From contig CADEGN010000051.1 in the NCBI GenBank assembly GCA_902826865.1, forward strand, positions 1-36,873: a stretch of DNA of 36,873 nt, given 5' to 3'. This document shows positions 17,276 to 24,803 of the stretch, piece by piece; position 1 is the first letter of the stretch; each line of letters starts with the position of its first letter. Source of the stretch: an uncultured Myxococcales bacterium. Lineage in GTDB: Bacteria; Myxococcota_A; Polyangia; Nannocystales; Nannocystaceae. Under the pieces are notes generated by a model, which saw only the letters and a program-made list of their open reading frames with translations, searched no databases and was not told the origin of the DNA. A program made the position numbers and the translations under genes.

Positions 17276-18648
17276 TGTCGCTCGTCAGCATGCTTCAGAT
17301 CGGGCGGAGCAGCCTGCTCACCCACCAGGCGGCCTTGGGCGTCGCCGCTGGCAACACCGCCAACGTCGACACCCCGGGCTTCGCCAAGCGTGACGCGCAA
17401 CTGGTTAACACCCCGGGCGGCGGCGTCGGGATCGGTGCGGTGCTTCGCCGCGGCGCTCCACTGGTTGAGCAACGGCTTCTGCTCGCGCGCGCCCGCCTTG
17501 GCGCCCACCAGGCCAAGGCCGAGGGCACGGCCGTCATCGAGCGCTCGTACGCAGACGGCGACAGCAGCATCGGTGCGCGAATCGACGCTTTCTTTGCCGC
17601 GATGCGGGCGCTCGCGACCGCGCCTGGCGACATCCAGCTGCGCAACGACGTGTTGTCACGGGCGCAGGCCCTCGCCGACGCATTCAACCAGACCTCGACT
17701 TCGCTCGCACACCAACGCGAGCAGGCCAATCAGGCGCTTGACGTCGACGTGGCGCGGGTGAGCGAGCTCGCCGCCGGGATCGCTGCCGCCAACACTCGCA
17801 TTGTCTCGTCCCCCGCGGACTCGGGTGAGCGCGCCGAGGCCCTCGACGCGCGCCAACGCATGGTCGACGAGCTCAGCGGTCTCGTCGACGTTCGCCGGAT
17901 CGAGGCTCCCAACGGAAGCATCAGCCTGCTTCTGCAGGGCGGCAACAGCCTGGTGAGCGGCGGCGTTGCAGCTTCCCTTACCGCGACAGCGGACCCCGCG
18001 TTGGGTGGTCTGCAACGCATTGACATGGTCGACGCCTCGGGCGTGGCATTCGACATCACCCAGACCCTGCGCGGCGGTGTCATTGGCGGACTTCTCGAGC
18101 TCCGCGACGACGTTCTCGTCGACGTCGGCGATCGCCTCGACCAGCTCGCGTATGACATCGCGACCCACATCAACACGACCCACGCTGCCGGCTTCGGGGC
18201 CGATGGTGTATCGGGTCGCAACTTGTTCGACCCACCGGGCTCGGTGGCCGGGGCGGCCGGCACGATGGATCTGGTCGCGGGCACGGTTGACAACCCGCAG
18301 TGGTTGGCCGCCGCGAGCTCGGCGGCGACCGCCGTCGGCGGCAACGACAATCTCCTCACCCTGATCTCCCTCGCCGACGCCAACGTCGCGGCAGGTGGGA
18401 CCGCAACCATGGGTGAGGAATTCGCGGCGCAGATCGCCTCGATCGGCCGCATCGCTCGCTCCGAGGCGGACGCCGAGACCGACGCTCAGAGCCAAGTCGA
18501 TCAGAACCTCGCGATCCAACAGTCCCAGACCGGCGTCTCCATGGACGAGGAGCTGGTCGATATCACGCGATTTCAGCGCGCCTACCAAGCCGGAGCGCGA
18601 ATCGTGTCCACAGTCGACGAGATGTACCAGACGATCCTTCAGCTATGA
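17275..18648 (+). CDS. flgK: Flagellar hook-associated protein 1 FlgK
   Basis: FlgK forms the first junction zone between hook and filament. The 457-residue product starts with MLQIGRSSLLTHQAALGVAA and GNTANVDTPGFAKRD, the family N-terminus. It has the helical QALADAFNQTSTSLAHQREQ in D1 and ends with MDEELVDITRFQRAYQAGAR, IVSTVDEMYQTILQL. It sits at the lower end of FlgK lengths (about 450-650), implying small variable outer domains, as in the flagellins here. ATGA overlap with flgL. Confidence 0.94.
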   Translation: MSLVSMLQIGRSSLLTHQAALGVAAGNTANVDTPGFAKRDAQLVNTPGGGVGIGAVLRRGAPLVEQRLLLARARLGAHQAKAEGTAVIERSYADGDSSIGARIDAFFAAMRALATAPGDIQLRNDVLSRAQALADAFNQTSTSLAHQREQANQALDVDVARVSELAAGIAAANTRIVSSPADSGERAEALDARQRMVDELSGLVDVRRIEAPNGSISLLLQGGNSLVSGGVAASLTATADPALGGLQRIDMVDASGVAFDITQTLRGGVIGGLLELRDDVLVDVGDRLDQLAYDIATHINTTHAAGFGADGVSGRNLFDPPGSVAGAAGTMDLVAGTVDNPQWLAAASSAATAVGGNDNLLTLISLADANVAAGGTATMGEEFAAQIASIGRIARSEADAETDAQSQVDQNLAIQQSQTGVSMDEELVDITRFQRAYQAGARIVSTVDEMYQTILQL

Positions 18649-19550
18649 TCCGCATCACGACATCACGTCAGAATCAGGCCGCGCTCGCCGCAATTACGGC
18701 GGCCCGCGCCCGCATGCTTTCGGCCCAGGAGATCGCGATGAGCGGTCAACGGGTCACCAAGCCATCCGACGATCCGGCCGCCGCCGCGCGGGCACGGCTA
18801 CTCGGCGAACTGGCCGCGCGCGCGTCATCGTACCGCACGACAACGACCTACGGCCTCGCGCGGCTGCAAACCGCTGAAAGCGCACTCGCGGACGCCGGCA
18901 ACGTCTTAACCCGCGCCCGCGAAATCGCGACGGCGATGGCAAACGGCACCATGTCGGCGTCCGAACGATCCGCAGCGGCGACCGAGGTCGAGCAGCTGCG
19001 CCGGGCGATGATCGACGCCATCAATACCCGTCACGGCGACGAATTCGTGTTTGCCGACGTCGCGACCGAGAGCCCGCCGTACACCGATTCGGTGGGCTTC
19101 AACTACGACGTGAATACCTACGCCACCGTGCGGCGGGCGGAAGTCGGGCCCTCGCAGACCGCAGAGGTCGGCGCTTCGGCCTCCGTCGCCTTTGGCCAGC
19201 GAGCTGCGGATCCGGGGAGCGTCGACGCCGTCGCCCAGCTCGACGATCTCGTCAACGACCTGCGTACCAACAACATCGATGGCGTGCGCGCCGACATCGA
19301 CGGCGTCACGTTGGCGTTCGAACAGGTTCTTGCCGAACGCACACGCGTCGGGGTGCGGACCGAGCAGCTGAGGCGCGCAGACGAGGCCGCAAGCTCAAGC
19401 GCAAGTGTGGCAACCCGACTCAAATCCGAGCTCGTCGACGCGGACGCGGCGCAGGCGTTCTCGAATCTCACGTTGGCACAGAACTCGATGCAGGCCGCGG
19501 TTAGCGTGGCCGCCCGCATGCTCGGCCCGAGTTTGCTCGACACGCTGTAA
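18645..19550 (+). CDS. flgL: Flagellar hook-associated protein 3 FlgL
   Basis: FlgL is the second junction protein, adjoining the filament. The 301-residue product shows the flagellin-like N-terminus with GQRVTKPSDDPAAAARARLL and the helical LQTAESALADAGNVLTRARE, IATAMANGTMSASER. The C-terminal helix is LVDADAAQAFSNLTLAQNSM, QAAVSVAARMLGPSLLDTL. The short middle region (FVFADVATESPPYTDSVGFN) is typical of FlgL. It ends the long overlapping gene string; a 313-nt gap follows. Confidence 0.93.
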   Translation: MIRITTSRQNQAALAAITAARARMLSAQEIAMSGQRVTKPSDDPAAAARARLLGELAARASSYRTTTTYGLARLQTAESALADAGNVLTRAREIATAMANGTMSASERSAAATEVEQLRRAMIDAINTRHGDEFVFADVATESPPYTDSVGFNYDVNTYATVRRAEVGPSQTAEVGASASVAFGQRAADPGSVDAVAQLDDLVNDLRTNNIDGVRADIDGVTLAFEQVLAERTRVGVRTEQLRRADEAASSSASVATRLKSELVDADAAQAFSNLTLAQNSMQAAVSVAARMLGPSLLDTL

Positions 19551-19863
19551 CGCGTCAGCCGCCCGGCGGTCGCGGCCGCGGACCCAGCCCGTGGCCACAG
19601 CGACCTGGGGCCCGAGTGGGGTGGCGGCCGGGGCCGGCGATACCTACATCGTCGCCACAGCCCGTACGCGACCGGCCCATGGCTGCGCCTGGGCAGCGAA
19701 ATCCCAATCTCCGGACACATTGCGCGACGAGCGTGAAGTCGGCATAGGAAAGATGTTACGACTCGGCTCGACGCTGACCATAACCACGCAGACCACCGCG
19801 AAACGGCTATGACGAAACGGGAAGTCTCGAATCGGTCCGTCCCGACACGCCAAGGAGGCGACC
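19551..19863 (+). other. Gap between flgL and csrA, no gene seen
   Basis: These 313 nt hold no convincing reading frame in either strand. I find no sigma-54 element better than 7 of 12 matches. A weak sigma-70-like pair (TTGCGC at 19720 and CATAGG 17 nt later) is too poor to call. The last 15 nt contain the strong csrA Shine-Dalgarno AAGGAGG (19853-19859). The promoter for csrA is expected here but not identified. Confidence 0.5.
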
Positions 19864-20130
19864 GTGCTGACGCTGACGAGGAAGATCGGTCAAAAGATTC
19901 TGATCGGCAACGGCATCGAGATCGTGGTGCGGGAGATTCGAGGGCGACAGGTGCGCCTGGGGATCACGGCGCCGCTGGGCCTTCCGGTGTATCGCGAGGA
20001 GCTGTACCAGCAGATCGCGGACGAGAACGCGCGGGCGACGACGGAGATCAGCCTGGAGGGCCTGGCGCAGCTGCCCGAACCATCCGCAGCACCCGGTTCG
20101 GCGAGTTCGAAGCCCCCGAAGACCGTCTGA
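19864..20130 (+). CDS. csrA: Carbon storage regulator / translational repressor CsrA
   Basis: CsrA is a dimeric RNA-binding protein that blocks translation at GGA sites. The 88-residue product matches the family through MLTLTRKIGQKILIGNGIEI, VVREIRGRQVRLGITAP and VYREELYQQI. Leu4, Arg6 and Arg44, which contact RNA, are present. Asn55 in ADENARA lines up without gaps with Bacillus subtilis Asn55, the residue required there for FliW binding. The last 18 residues form a Pro/Ser-rich tail beyond the usual core, encoded by DNA that also encodes the FliW N-terminus in another frame. The start is GTG with a strong Shine-Dalgarno (AAGGAGG). Adjacent fliW and flagellin genes point to control of flagellin translation. 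Confidence 0.95.
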   Translation: MLTLTRKIGQKILIGNGIEIVVREIRGRQVRLGITAPLGLPVYREELYQQIADENARATTEISLEGLAQLPEPSAAPGSASSKPPKTV

Positions 20131-20498
20131 TCCAGTTTCCGCTCGGGATTCCTGGCTTCGATCACGCACGCACGTTCGTGCTCATCGACCACCGGCCGGG
20201 GTCGGTGTTCCGTTGGCTACAATCGGCGGAGATTCCCGAGCTGGCGTTCGTCGTGATCGACCCGGTCGCTTTCGCGCCAGACTACCCGGTCGCGCAAGTG
20301 CGCCGGCAAATCGCGTTTTGCGAGCTGTCCGACGACGAAGAGATCGCGGTGCTCGCGATTTGCACCGTCCCACCGCCCCCCGACGAGCCCACGGCCAACT
20401 TTCTCGCTCCGATCGGGATCGGTCTTCGCAGTCGGCGCGGCGCCCAAATCGTCCTGCACGACTGCGGCTTCGAAACGCGCCAGCGTTTCATGTCCTGA
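20076..20498 (+). CDS. fliW: Flagellar assembly factor FliW (start codon unclear)
   Basis: FliW binds flagellin and CsrA and relieves CsrA repression when flagellin is exported. Homology begins TIRSTRFGEFEAPEDRLIQF, PLGIPGF and continues through FVVIDPVAFAPDYP and the closing FLAPIGIGLRSRRGAQIVLH. Family alignment puts the initiator Met at 20076, but that codon is CGA. In this frame there is no ATG, GTG, TTG or CTG between 19812 and the start of homology; the only conventional start is ATG 19809, which would put an implausible Arg-rich 89-residue leader over all of csrA. ATC at 20082 is a possible non-canonical start. The gene overlaps csrA by 55 nt in the -1 frame. Start given is the alignment position, not a proven codon. 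Confidence 0.85.
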   Translation, partial: RTIRSTRFGEFEAPEDRLIQFPLGIPGFDHARTFVLIDHRPGSVFRWLQSAEIPELAFVVIDPVAFAPDYPVAQVRRQIAFCELSDDEEIAVLAICTVPPPPDEPTANFLAPIGIGLRSRRGAQIVLHDCGFETRQRFMS

Positions 20499-20499
20499 T

Positions 20500-20517
20500 C
20501 GCGGACGCTCGTCCGCG
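20500..20517 (+). terminator. GC-rich hairpin after fliW
   Basis: A 7-bp perfect stem (CGCGGAC / GTCCGCG) with GCTC loop begins 2 nt after the fliW stop. No T-run follows, so it is a weak intrinsic terminator or an RNA 3'-end stabiliser. It lies just before the maf promoter candidate. Confidence 0.35.
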
Positions 20518-20580
20518 CTGTGCGCTCCCGCGCCTGTGTCCGCCGCCAGGCCGTCCATCCGGTGAGCGTCAGGGATCGGA

Positions 20581-20596
20581 CGGCGCGTGACTTGCA
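20581..20596 (+). promoter_or_regulatory. Candidate sigma-54 (-24/-12) promoter before maf
   Basis: CGGCGCGTGACTTGCA matches TGGCACG-N4-TTGCA at 10 of 12 positions with GG-N10-GC spacing and a perfect TTGCA. The predicted transcript start (about 20607) is only 2 nt before the maf GTG, so the mRNA would be nearly leaderless. Confidence 0.4.
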
Positions 20597-20608
20597 ATTC
20601 TCAGCGGC

Positions 20609-22447
20609 GTGCGCGACCCGCTGACGCTCCTGCTCGCCAATGACCCCGATGGGCTGGCGGCCCTGCGTGCTGCAGCCGCCAGCGGCCGCGTCGGGACGGT
20701 CGAGACGTCGACGGGCCGAGTTGTAACCGTCGATGGACGCAAGCTCCACAGCGGCCGTGACCCCGAAGCCGAGGCCCGCCGTTTCGCCCGCGGACTCGAG
20801 CTCGCCGACGCGACATTTGTGATCGTGCTTGGCTTCGCGAGTGGACACGTGGTGCGGGCAATCGCCGAGCGCACCGAAGCCGCGATCGTCGTGTTCGAAC
20901 CCGACCTCGACGTCCTCCGGGAGGGTGTAACCCACGGTTCGCTGCCCGAGCGCGTGCAGGTCGTCACAACGGTGTCACGCCTCGGCGAGGTGCTCTACGC
21001 CAGGCTGAGCGGCTGCGATCGTGGGGTGATAGCGCGCTGGGTGCCAAGCATGCGCCTCGACCCCACCCTTTACGAGGCCGCCCTCGTCGCCACTGCCAAC
21101 GCAATCGACCGCGCAGGCCTTCGCCACCGCACGGCCAAGATGCGTGGCCCGGGTTGGCTGCGACACTACCTCGCCCACCTTCCGGCGCTCGTACAGTCCC
21201 CCGGCCTGCCGGCGCTCCGCGGCATGCTGCGCGGCGTTCCGGCCGTGATCGTCGCCGCCGGGCCGAGCCTCGACCGAAACGTCGCACAGCTCGCACGCTT
21301 GGCCGATCGCGCGTTCATCATGTGTGTCAACACCGCCGCCGGCGCCCTGGCCCGCGCCGGCGTGCGCCCCCACGCGCTTGTTACGATCGAAAGCCTCGAT
21401 ATTTCATCGCAGCTGCGCGACCTCCCCTTTCTCAGTGAGGTCCCGGCTTTCATCGAGCTCACCGCCAACGACGCGGTCTGGGAACTTCCTCTGCGCGCCA
21501 AGCTGCCCATTTCCGTCGATACCAGCTCCTGCTCCATCTTCTCCGCGCGTGTCGACCCCGGCCATCACCTGTCGGCCGGGTTTTGCGTCGCCAACGCGGC
21601 GACATCGATCGCGTACGTCCTCGGCTGCAACCCCATCGTGCTCGTGGGCTCCGACCTCGCCTACGTGGAGGATCGGATCTACGCCAGCGGCACGAGTTTC
21701 GCGGACATGCGCGCGCAGGTGCAAGGCGACGGCACCGCTGCGTTGTCGGGGATGCATGGCAAACGGGCGATCGAGGAGCATTCAGGCGACGCAGCCGGCG
21801 GTTCGCGAGTACCCGACCGCGCCAAGCTGCGCAGCTTGCCGGCGTGGGGTGGGCATGGTTCGGTCACCAGTACCCGCGACTTCGCGATGTTCCGCGACTG
21901 GTACATCCACGCCGCCAAGACCCTGACCGAGGAAGGCGTTCGAACGATCAACTCCACCGAGGGCGGGGCGCACATCGACGGGTGGGATGACCTCCCGCTG
22001 GCCGACGCCATCGTTGCCGACGGCCCCGCGCTTGGGATTGCCGCTCGCCTCGACGCGATGCTCGCGGCGCCACCCACGGCTGCCGCCACCCTGCGACGCG
22101 CGCTCACTGGCGAGCTCGCCACAGCGGAGGCGATCGTCCGCGACGCTCGACGGGCGCTGACTGTCCTCGGTGACGATCCCGACGGCGATCTAACGCTCGA
22201 CGGACGAGGCGCCGAGCGCCTGCTCACCATCAACCGCGCCACGCGGGCGGCCCTACGCGATGCTCCGCTCTGCGCCGAGGCCGTGTTCGTCCCGATCGAA
22301 AACTTGCGAGCCGCCGGCGCGATTACGGCTCACGCCTTCTATGGGCAACTGGTCGAGCCGCTGGTCAACCTCGCCGCCGACTTGGCCCGCTTGCTGCAAC
22401 ACCCCCTCCTAGCAACACCGGATGCCGAGGTTCGAGCAACCGGCTGA
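20609..22447 (+). CDS. maf: Maf-type flagellin glycosyltransferase (DUF115 / MptE-like)
   Basis: Motility accessory factor (Maf) proteins transfer nonulosonic acids such as pseudaminic or legionaminic acid to flagellin. The 612-residue product has the DUF115 core: PAVIVAAGPSLDRNVAQLAR (about 211-230) followed by AFIMCVNTAAGALARAGVRP, HALVTIES, then CNPIVLVGSDLAYVEDRIYA. These match the Maf family pattern of a GPSL loop, a D/N-T-A segment and GxDLA. Position directly before five flagellin genes fits flagellin modification. No sugar biosynthesis genes are in the window, so the donor is unknown. Start is GTG 20609; no other start lies nearby in frame and no Shine-Dalgarno is evident. Confidence 0.87.
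   Translation: MRDPLTLLLANDPDGLAALRAAAASGRVGTVETSTGRVVTVDGRKLHSGRDPEAEARRFARGLELADATFVIVLGFASGHVVRAIAERTEAAIVVFEPDLDVLREGVTHGSLPERVQVVTTVSRLGEVLYARLSGCDRGVIARWVPSMRLDPTLYEAALVATANAIDRAGLRHRTAKMRGPGWLRHYLAHLPALVQSPGLPALRGMLRGVPAVIVAAGPSLDRNVAQLARLADRAFIMCVNTAAGALARAGVRPHALVTIESLDISSQLRDLPFLSEVPAFIELTANDAVWELPLRAKLPISVDTSSCSIFSARVDPGHHLSAGFCVANAATSIAYVLGCNPIVLVGSDLAYVEDRIYASGTSFADMRAQVQGDGTAALSGMHGKRAIEEHSGDAAGGSRVPDRAKLRSLPAWGGHGSVTSTRDFAMFRDWYIHAAKTLTEEGVRTINSTEGGAHIDGWDDLPLADAIVADGPALGIAARLDAMLAAPPTAAATLRRALTGELATAEAIVRDARRALTVLGDDPDGDLTLDGRGAERLLTINRATRAALRDAPLCAEAVFVPIENLRAAGAITAHAFYGQLVEPLVNLAADLARLLQHPLLATPDAEVRATG
22383..22398 (+). promoter_or_regulatory. Candidate sigma-54 promoter for flagellin 1, inside the maf 3' end
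   Basis: TGGCCCGCTTGCTGCA matches the -24/-12 consensus at 10 of 12 positions with correct GG-N10-GC spacing. It lies within maf coding sequence (LARLLQ), so conservation may be coincidental. The predicted start near 22409 gives a leader of about 126 nt before flagellin 1. Confidence 0.3.
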
Positions 22448-22534
22448 ATACGTCTCAGCAGGGCCCAGGCCGGGCCGCCACGCTGGCAACCACCGCAAAC
22501 GCACCTTGCCCCCCAGCCCCGAAGAGAAATCGTC

Positions 22535-23377
22535 ATGGGAATTTCACTCCGCACCAACGTTGCTTCGCTCGAAGCAAACAACGCCCTCAACCAGACCAAC
22601 GAGCTGCTCAACAACAACATGATGCGGCTGTCCTCGGGCCTGCGGATCAACCGCGCCGGCGATGACGCTGCCGGGTTGGCGATCTCCGAGCGATTCAAGG
22701 CCAATATCGACTCGCTGAGCCAGGTGAAGCGCAACGCGAACGACGGCGTGTCGCTCATTCAGACCGCCGAGGGCGCTCTCCAAGAGGTTTCGTCCATCCT
22801 TATCCGCATGCGGGAACTCGCAATTCAGGCCTCGACCGATACGGTCGCAAGCGGCCAACGGTTGTTCATTCAAGACGAGTTCTCGCAACTGCGTTCAGAA
22901 ATCGATCGCATCGGCAACACCGCCAACTTCAACGACCTCGACCTCCTCGATGGGTCGTACGCGGCGACGGCGAATGCCCTCACCTTTCAAGTAGACCTTA
23001 GCGGCGACATCAGTCAGCAGATCCGGGTGCAGCTCGCGACTGTGTCGCCGTCCGCCCTCGGGATCGAGACGGTCGCGCTCACGCAAACCGGATCAGCTCG
23101 CGCGTCGCTGTCGATCCTCGACACCGCTATCCAGGCTGTGTCGGCCCAACGCGCCACGTTGGGGTCGGCGCAGAACCGCCTCGAGACGGCGATCAAGAAC
23201 ATCGCAACCCAGTTTAACAACCTCAGCGCGGCGAACTCTCGCATCCGAGACGTCGACGTCGCCGAGGAAACGGCCGAGCTCGCGCGGCACCGGATCCTCA
23301 TGCAGTCCGGCGTTTCCGTCCTCGCCCAGGCCAACCAGATCCCGCAGCTCGCGCTTCAGCTCCTCCAAGGCGGGTAA
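22535..23377 (+). CDS. fliC: Flagellin 1 (divergent member of the array)
   Basis: This 280-residue flagellin has only the conserved D0/D1 helices and a short central loop; the variable D2/D3 domains are missing. N-terminal features are MGISLRTNVASLEANNALNQ, MRLSSGLRINRAGDDAAGLA and LIRMRELAIQASTDT. The C-terminus has NNLSAANSRIRDVDVAEETA and VLAQANQIPQLALQLLQGG. It differs clearly from flagellins 2-5 (for example ASTDTVASGQRLFIQDEF instead of [18 protein letters not shown]), lacks their hairpin leader, and its ribosome site (CCGAAGAGAAA) lacks a GGA. A strong terminator follows, so it is probably its own transcript and possibly a structural or proximal flagellin. Confidence 0.95.
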   Translation: MGISLRTNVASLEANNALNQTNELLNNNMMRLSSGLRINRAGDDAAGLAISERFKANIDSLSQVKRNANDGVSLIQTAEGALQEVSSILIRMRELAIQASTDTVASGQRLFIQDEFSQLRSEIDRIGNTANFNDLDLLDGSYAATANALTFQVDLSGDISQQIRVQLATVSPSALGIETVALTQTGSARASLSILDTAIQAVSAQRATLGSAQNRLETAIKNIATQFNNLSAANSRIRDVDVAEETAELARHRILMQSGVSVLAQANQIPQLALQLLQGG

Positions 23378-23401
23378 GTCCTCCACCTTCGGATCCTCCG
23401 C

Positions 23402-23442
23402 GCGCGGCGCACCCCTGACAGGGCGCGTCGCGCTGTTTTTTT
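23402..23442 (+). terminator. Rho-independent terminator after flagellin 1
   Basis: Left arm 23402-23414 pairs with right arm 23421-23433 over 13 positions (one G-U, one A-C mismatch) around a short loop centred on TGACA. TG and seven T residues (23436-23442) follow. It is the clearest intrinsic terminator in the window and separates flagellin 1 from the rest of the array. Confidence 0.85.
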
Positions 23443-23529
23443 CGCGGCCAGCTCAAGAACCTCGAGCCGGCGTCGATGAACCAGGCGTCGCGGCCCAACG
23501 CTCCAATCCCCGGAGCAGGCCCGACGCGG

Positions 23530-23572
23530 GCGCGCACGAACGCGCGCACGCACGACGTCCACGGAGGACACC
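23530..23572 (+). promoter_or_regulatory. Flagellin-type leader (hairpins 1 and 3) before the 35-codon small ORF
   Basis: Hairpin 1 is GCGCGC-ACGAAC-GCGCGC (23530-23547), with the same six-base loop as the leaders of flagellins 3 and 4. Hairpin 3 is GTCC-ACGGA-GGAC (23557-23569), whose 3' arm overlaps the Shine-Dalgarno GGAGGA, as in the flagellin leaders but with different paired bases. The middle hairpin 2 is missing. Confidence 0.5.
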
Positions 23573-23680
23573 ATGTCGAACAACTCATTCAGCAATCCCC
23601 CAGTCTCTGCCGCGCCCCCGACTTCCGCAGCCCTCCGTGTGTCCGTAGCCGGACGCGACGGACGCTTGCGCGCGTCGTGA
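23573..23680 (+). CDS. Small ORF (35 residues) with flagellin-type leader, or remnant of a flagellin gene
   Basis: ATG 23573 is preceded by GGAGGA (4-nt spacing) and by hairpins like those of the flagellin leaders. The product begins MSNNSFSNPPVSAAPPTSAA and ends RDGRLRAS before TGA. It is not a flagellin, although MSNN at the start and the leader suggest a decayed or truncated flagellin copy whose body has been replaced. It has no recognised domain; a Pro/Ala/Ser-rich composition suggests disorder. It could also be a genuine small regulator co-controlled with flagellins, or a leader peptide. Translation is supported only by the ribosome site and the leader. Confidence 0.35.
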   Translation: MSNNSFSNPPVSAAPPTSAALRVSVAGRDGRLRAS

Positions 23681-23903
23681 GTTCGCCGCTGGCGCCCGCC
23701 TCGGTCGGCGTCAGCAGCTGACACGCGCTGCGCGGCAGAACCGCGCCCGCGCGTTGGAATCATCGTCGCCGTTCACCAGGTGCGCGCCCGAAGCCGCACT
23801 GAAAGAACATCCGCGACCGACCCCGGCATGTCGAATGCGCCGTCTCACGGTGCGCGACAGCCCGCCTTCTCGCCCCGTGCCACGGGGCCGTCCGAACGAC
23901 TAC
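23681..23903 (+). other. Untranslated stretch before the flagellin 2 leader
   Basis: No gene is seen between the small ORF and the flagellin 2 leader; the stretch from the terminator to flagellin 2 is about 520 nt in all. A GG-N10-GC element at 23824-23839 (CGGCATGTCGAATGCG) matches the sigma-54 consensus at 8 of 12 positions and would start a leader of about 112 nt; I regard it as possible but unproven. No convincing sigma-28 element was found. Confidence 0.4.
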
Positions 23904-23961
23904 GGGCACGCATGCCCGGCCTCTGCCGCCCCGCAGAGGTCTTCCACGAAGGAAACCAACC
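23904..23961 (+). promoter_or_regulatory. Three-hairpin 5' leader of flagellin 2
   Basis: Hairpin 1 is GGGC-ACGCAT-GCCC (23904-23917). Hairpin 2 is CCTCTGC-CGCCCC-GCAGAGG (23920-23939, 7 bp). Hairpin 3 is TTCC-ACGAA-GGAA (23942-23954); its 3' arm contains the AAGGA ribosome site 7 nt before ATG. Order and spacing match the leaders of flagellins 3, 4 and 5 while paired bases differ. AAGGA also fits the ANGGA core of CsrA sites. Confidence 0.65.
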
Positions 23962-24792
23962 ATGTCGATCAGCGTCCGCACCAACGTTTCGTCCCTCGAC
24001 GCCCAAAGCAACCTCGCACGGTCGTCGCTCAGCCTTCAACGCAGCATCTCGCGCTTGTCCTCGGGACTTCGCGTCGAATCTGCCGCAGACGACGCGGCCG
24101 GCCTCGCGATCTCCGAGACCTTTAAGGCCAATATCCGCAGCCTCAACCAGGCCAAGCGCAACGCCAACGACGGTGTGTCGCTGATCCAGACCGCCGACGG
24201 TGCGCTTAAAGAGGTTGGCGCGCTACTCGTCCGCATGCGCGAACTTTCCGTCCAGTCGCGCAACGGCACGGTCAACAGCACGCAACGCGGGTTTCTCAAC
24301 GACGAGTTCGACAATCTTCGCTCGGAGATCGATCGTATCGTCAACACCACGGAGTTCAACGGAGTCTCGCTCCTCGACGGCGACCAAGCGTCAGGCCTGT
24401 CATTCCAAGTCGGAATCGGAACATCGACCGACGACCGCCTCACGATCTCGATCGCGACCTCTAGCACCAGCGCCTTGGGGATCGCCGCCAGTACGATCAG
24501 TTCGACGTCCGGCGCCGACCTCACGATCGGAGCGATCGACACCGCGATCCAGCGGATCTCGACCCGTCGTGCCGGTCTCGGCGCCATGCAGAACCGCTTG
24601 ACGGTGACGATGTCAAACATCGACACGTACTCAACCAACCTATCCTCAGCGAACTCCCGGATCGTCGATGTCGACGTCGCCGAGGAATCCGCCAACCTGA
24701 CCAAATATCAAATCCTCATGCAGGCCGGCACCGCGATGCTGGCCCAGGCCAACCAGTCGCCGCAGGCCGCTCTCCAGCTCCTGCAAGGCTGA
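23962..24792 (+). CDS. fliC: Flagellin 2
   Basis: This is a D0/D1-only flagellin of 276 residues. It opens [20 protein letters not shown], has [40 protein letters not shown] and [20 protein letters not shown], and closes [37 protein letters not shown]. It is nearly identical in protein to flagellin 3 (about 17 differences by eye) although many codons differ synonymously, implying an old duplication under purifying selection. There are no Cys residues. It is preceded by the three-hairpin leader and followed by a long hairpin before flagellin 3. It is a likely Maf substrate through Ser/Thr in the central region. Confidence 0.96.
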   Translation: MSISVRTNVSSLDAQSNLARSSLSLQRSISRLSSGLRVESAADDAAGLAISETFKANIRSLNQAKRNANDGVSLIQTADGALKEVGALLVRMRELSVQSRNGTVNSTQRGFLNDEFDNLRSEIDRIVNTTEFNGVSLLDGDQASGLSFQVGIGTSTDDRLTISIATSSTSALGIAASTISSTSGADLTIGAIDTAIQRISTRRAGLGAMQNRLTVTMSNIDTYSTNLSSANSRIVDVDVAEESANLTKYQILMQAGTAMLAQANQSPQAALQLLQG

Positions 24793-24803
24793 TCCACTCA
24801 AGT

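Noticed and set aside
20040..20130. Programmed -1 frameshift producing a CsrA-FliW fusion
   Set aside because: No X-XXY-YYZ heptamer is present before the FliW homology begins. The CCCCC run at 20113-20117 lies after the first FliW strand, so slippage there would lose part of FliW. Kept only as one option in the fliW start finding.
23904..23917. Hairpin 1 (GGGCACG...) as a -24 element of sigma-54 promoters
   Set aside because: GGGCACG resembles the -24 box, but no GC follows at the required 10-nt distance in any of the four leaders, and the inverted GCCC arm is better explained by RNA pairing.
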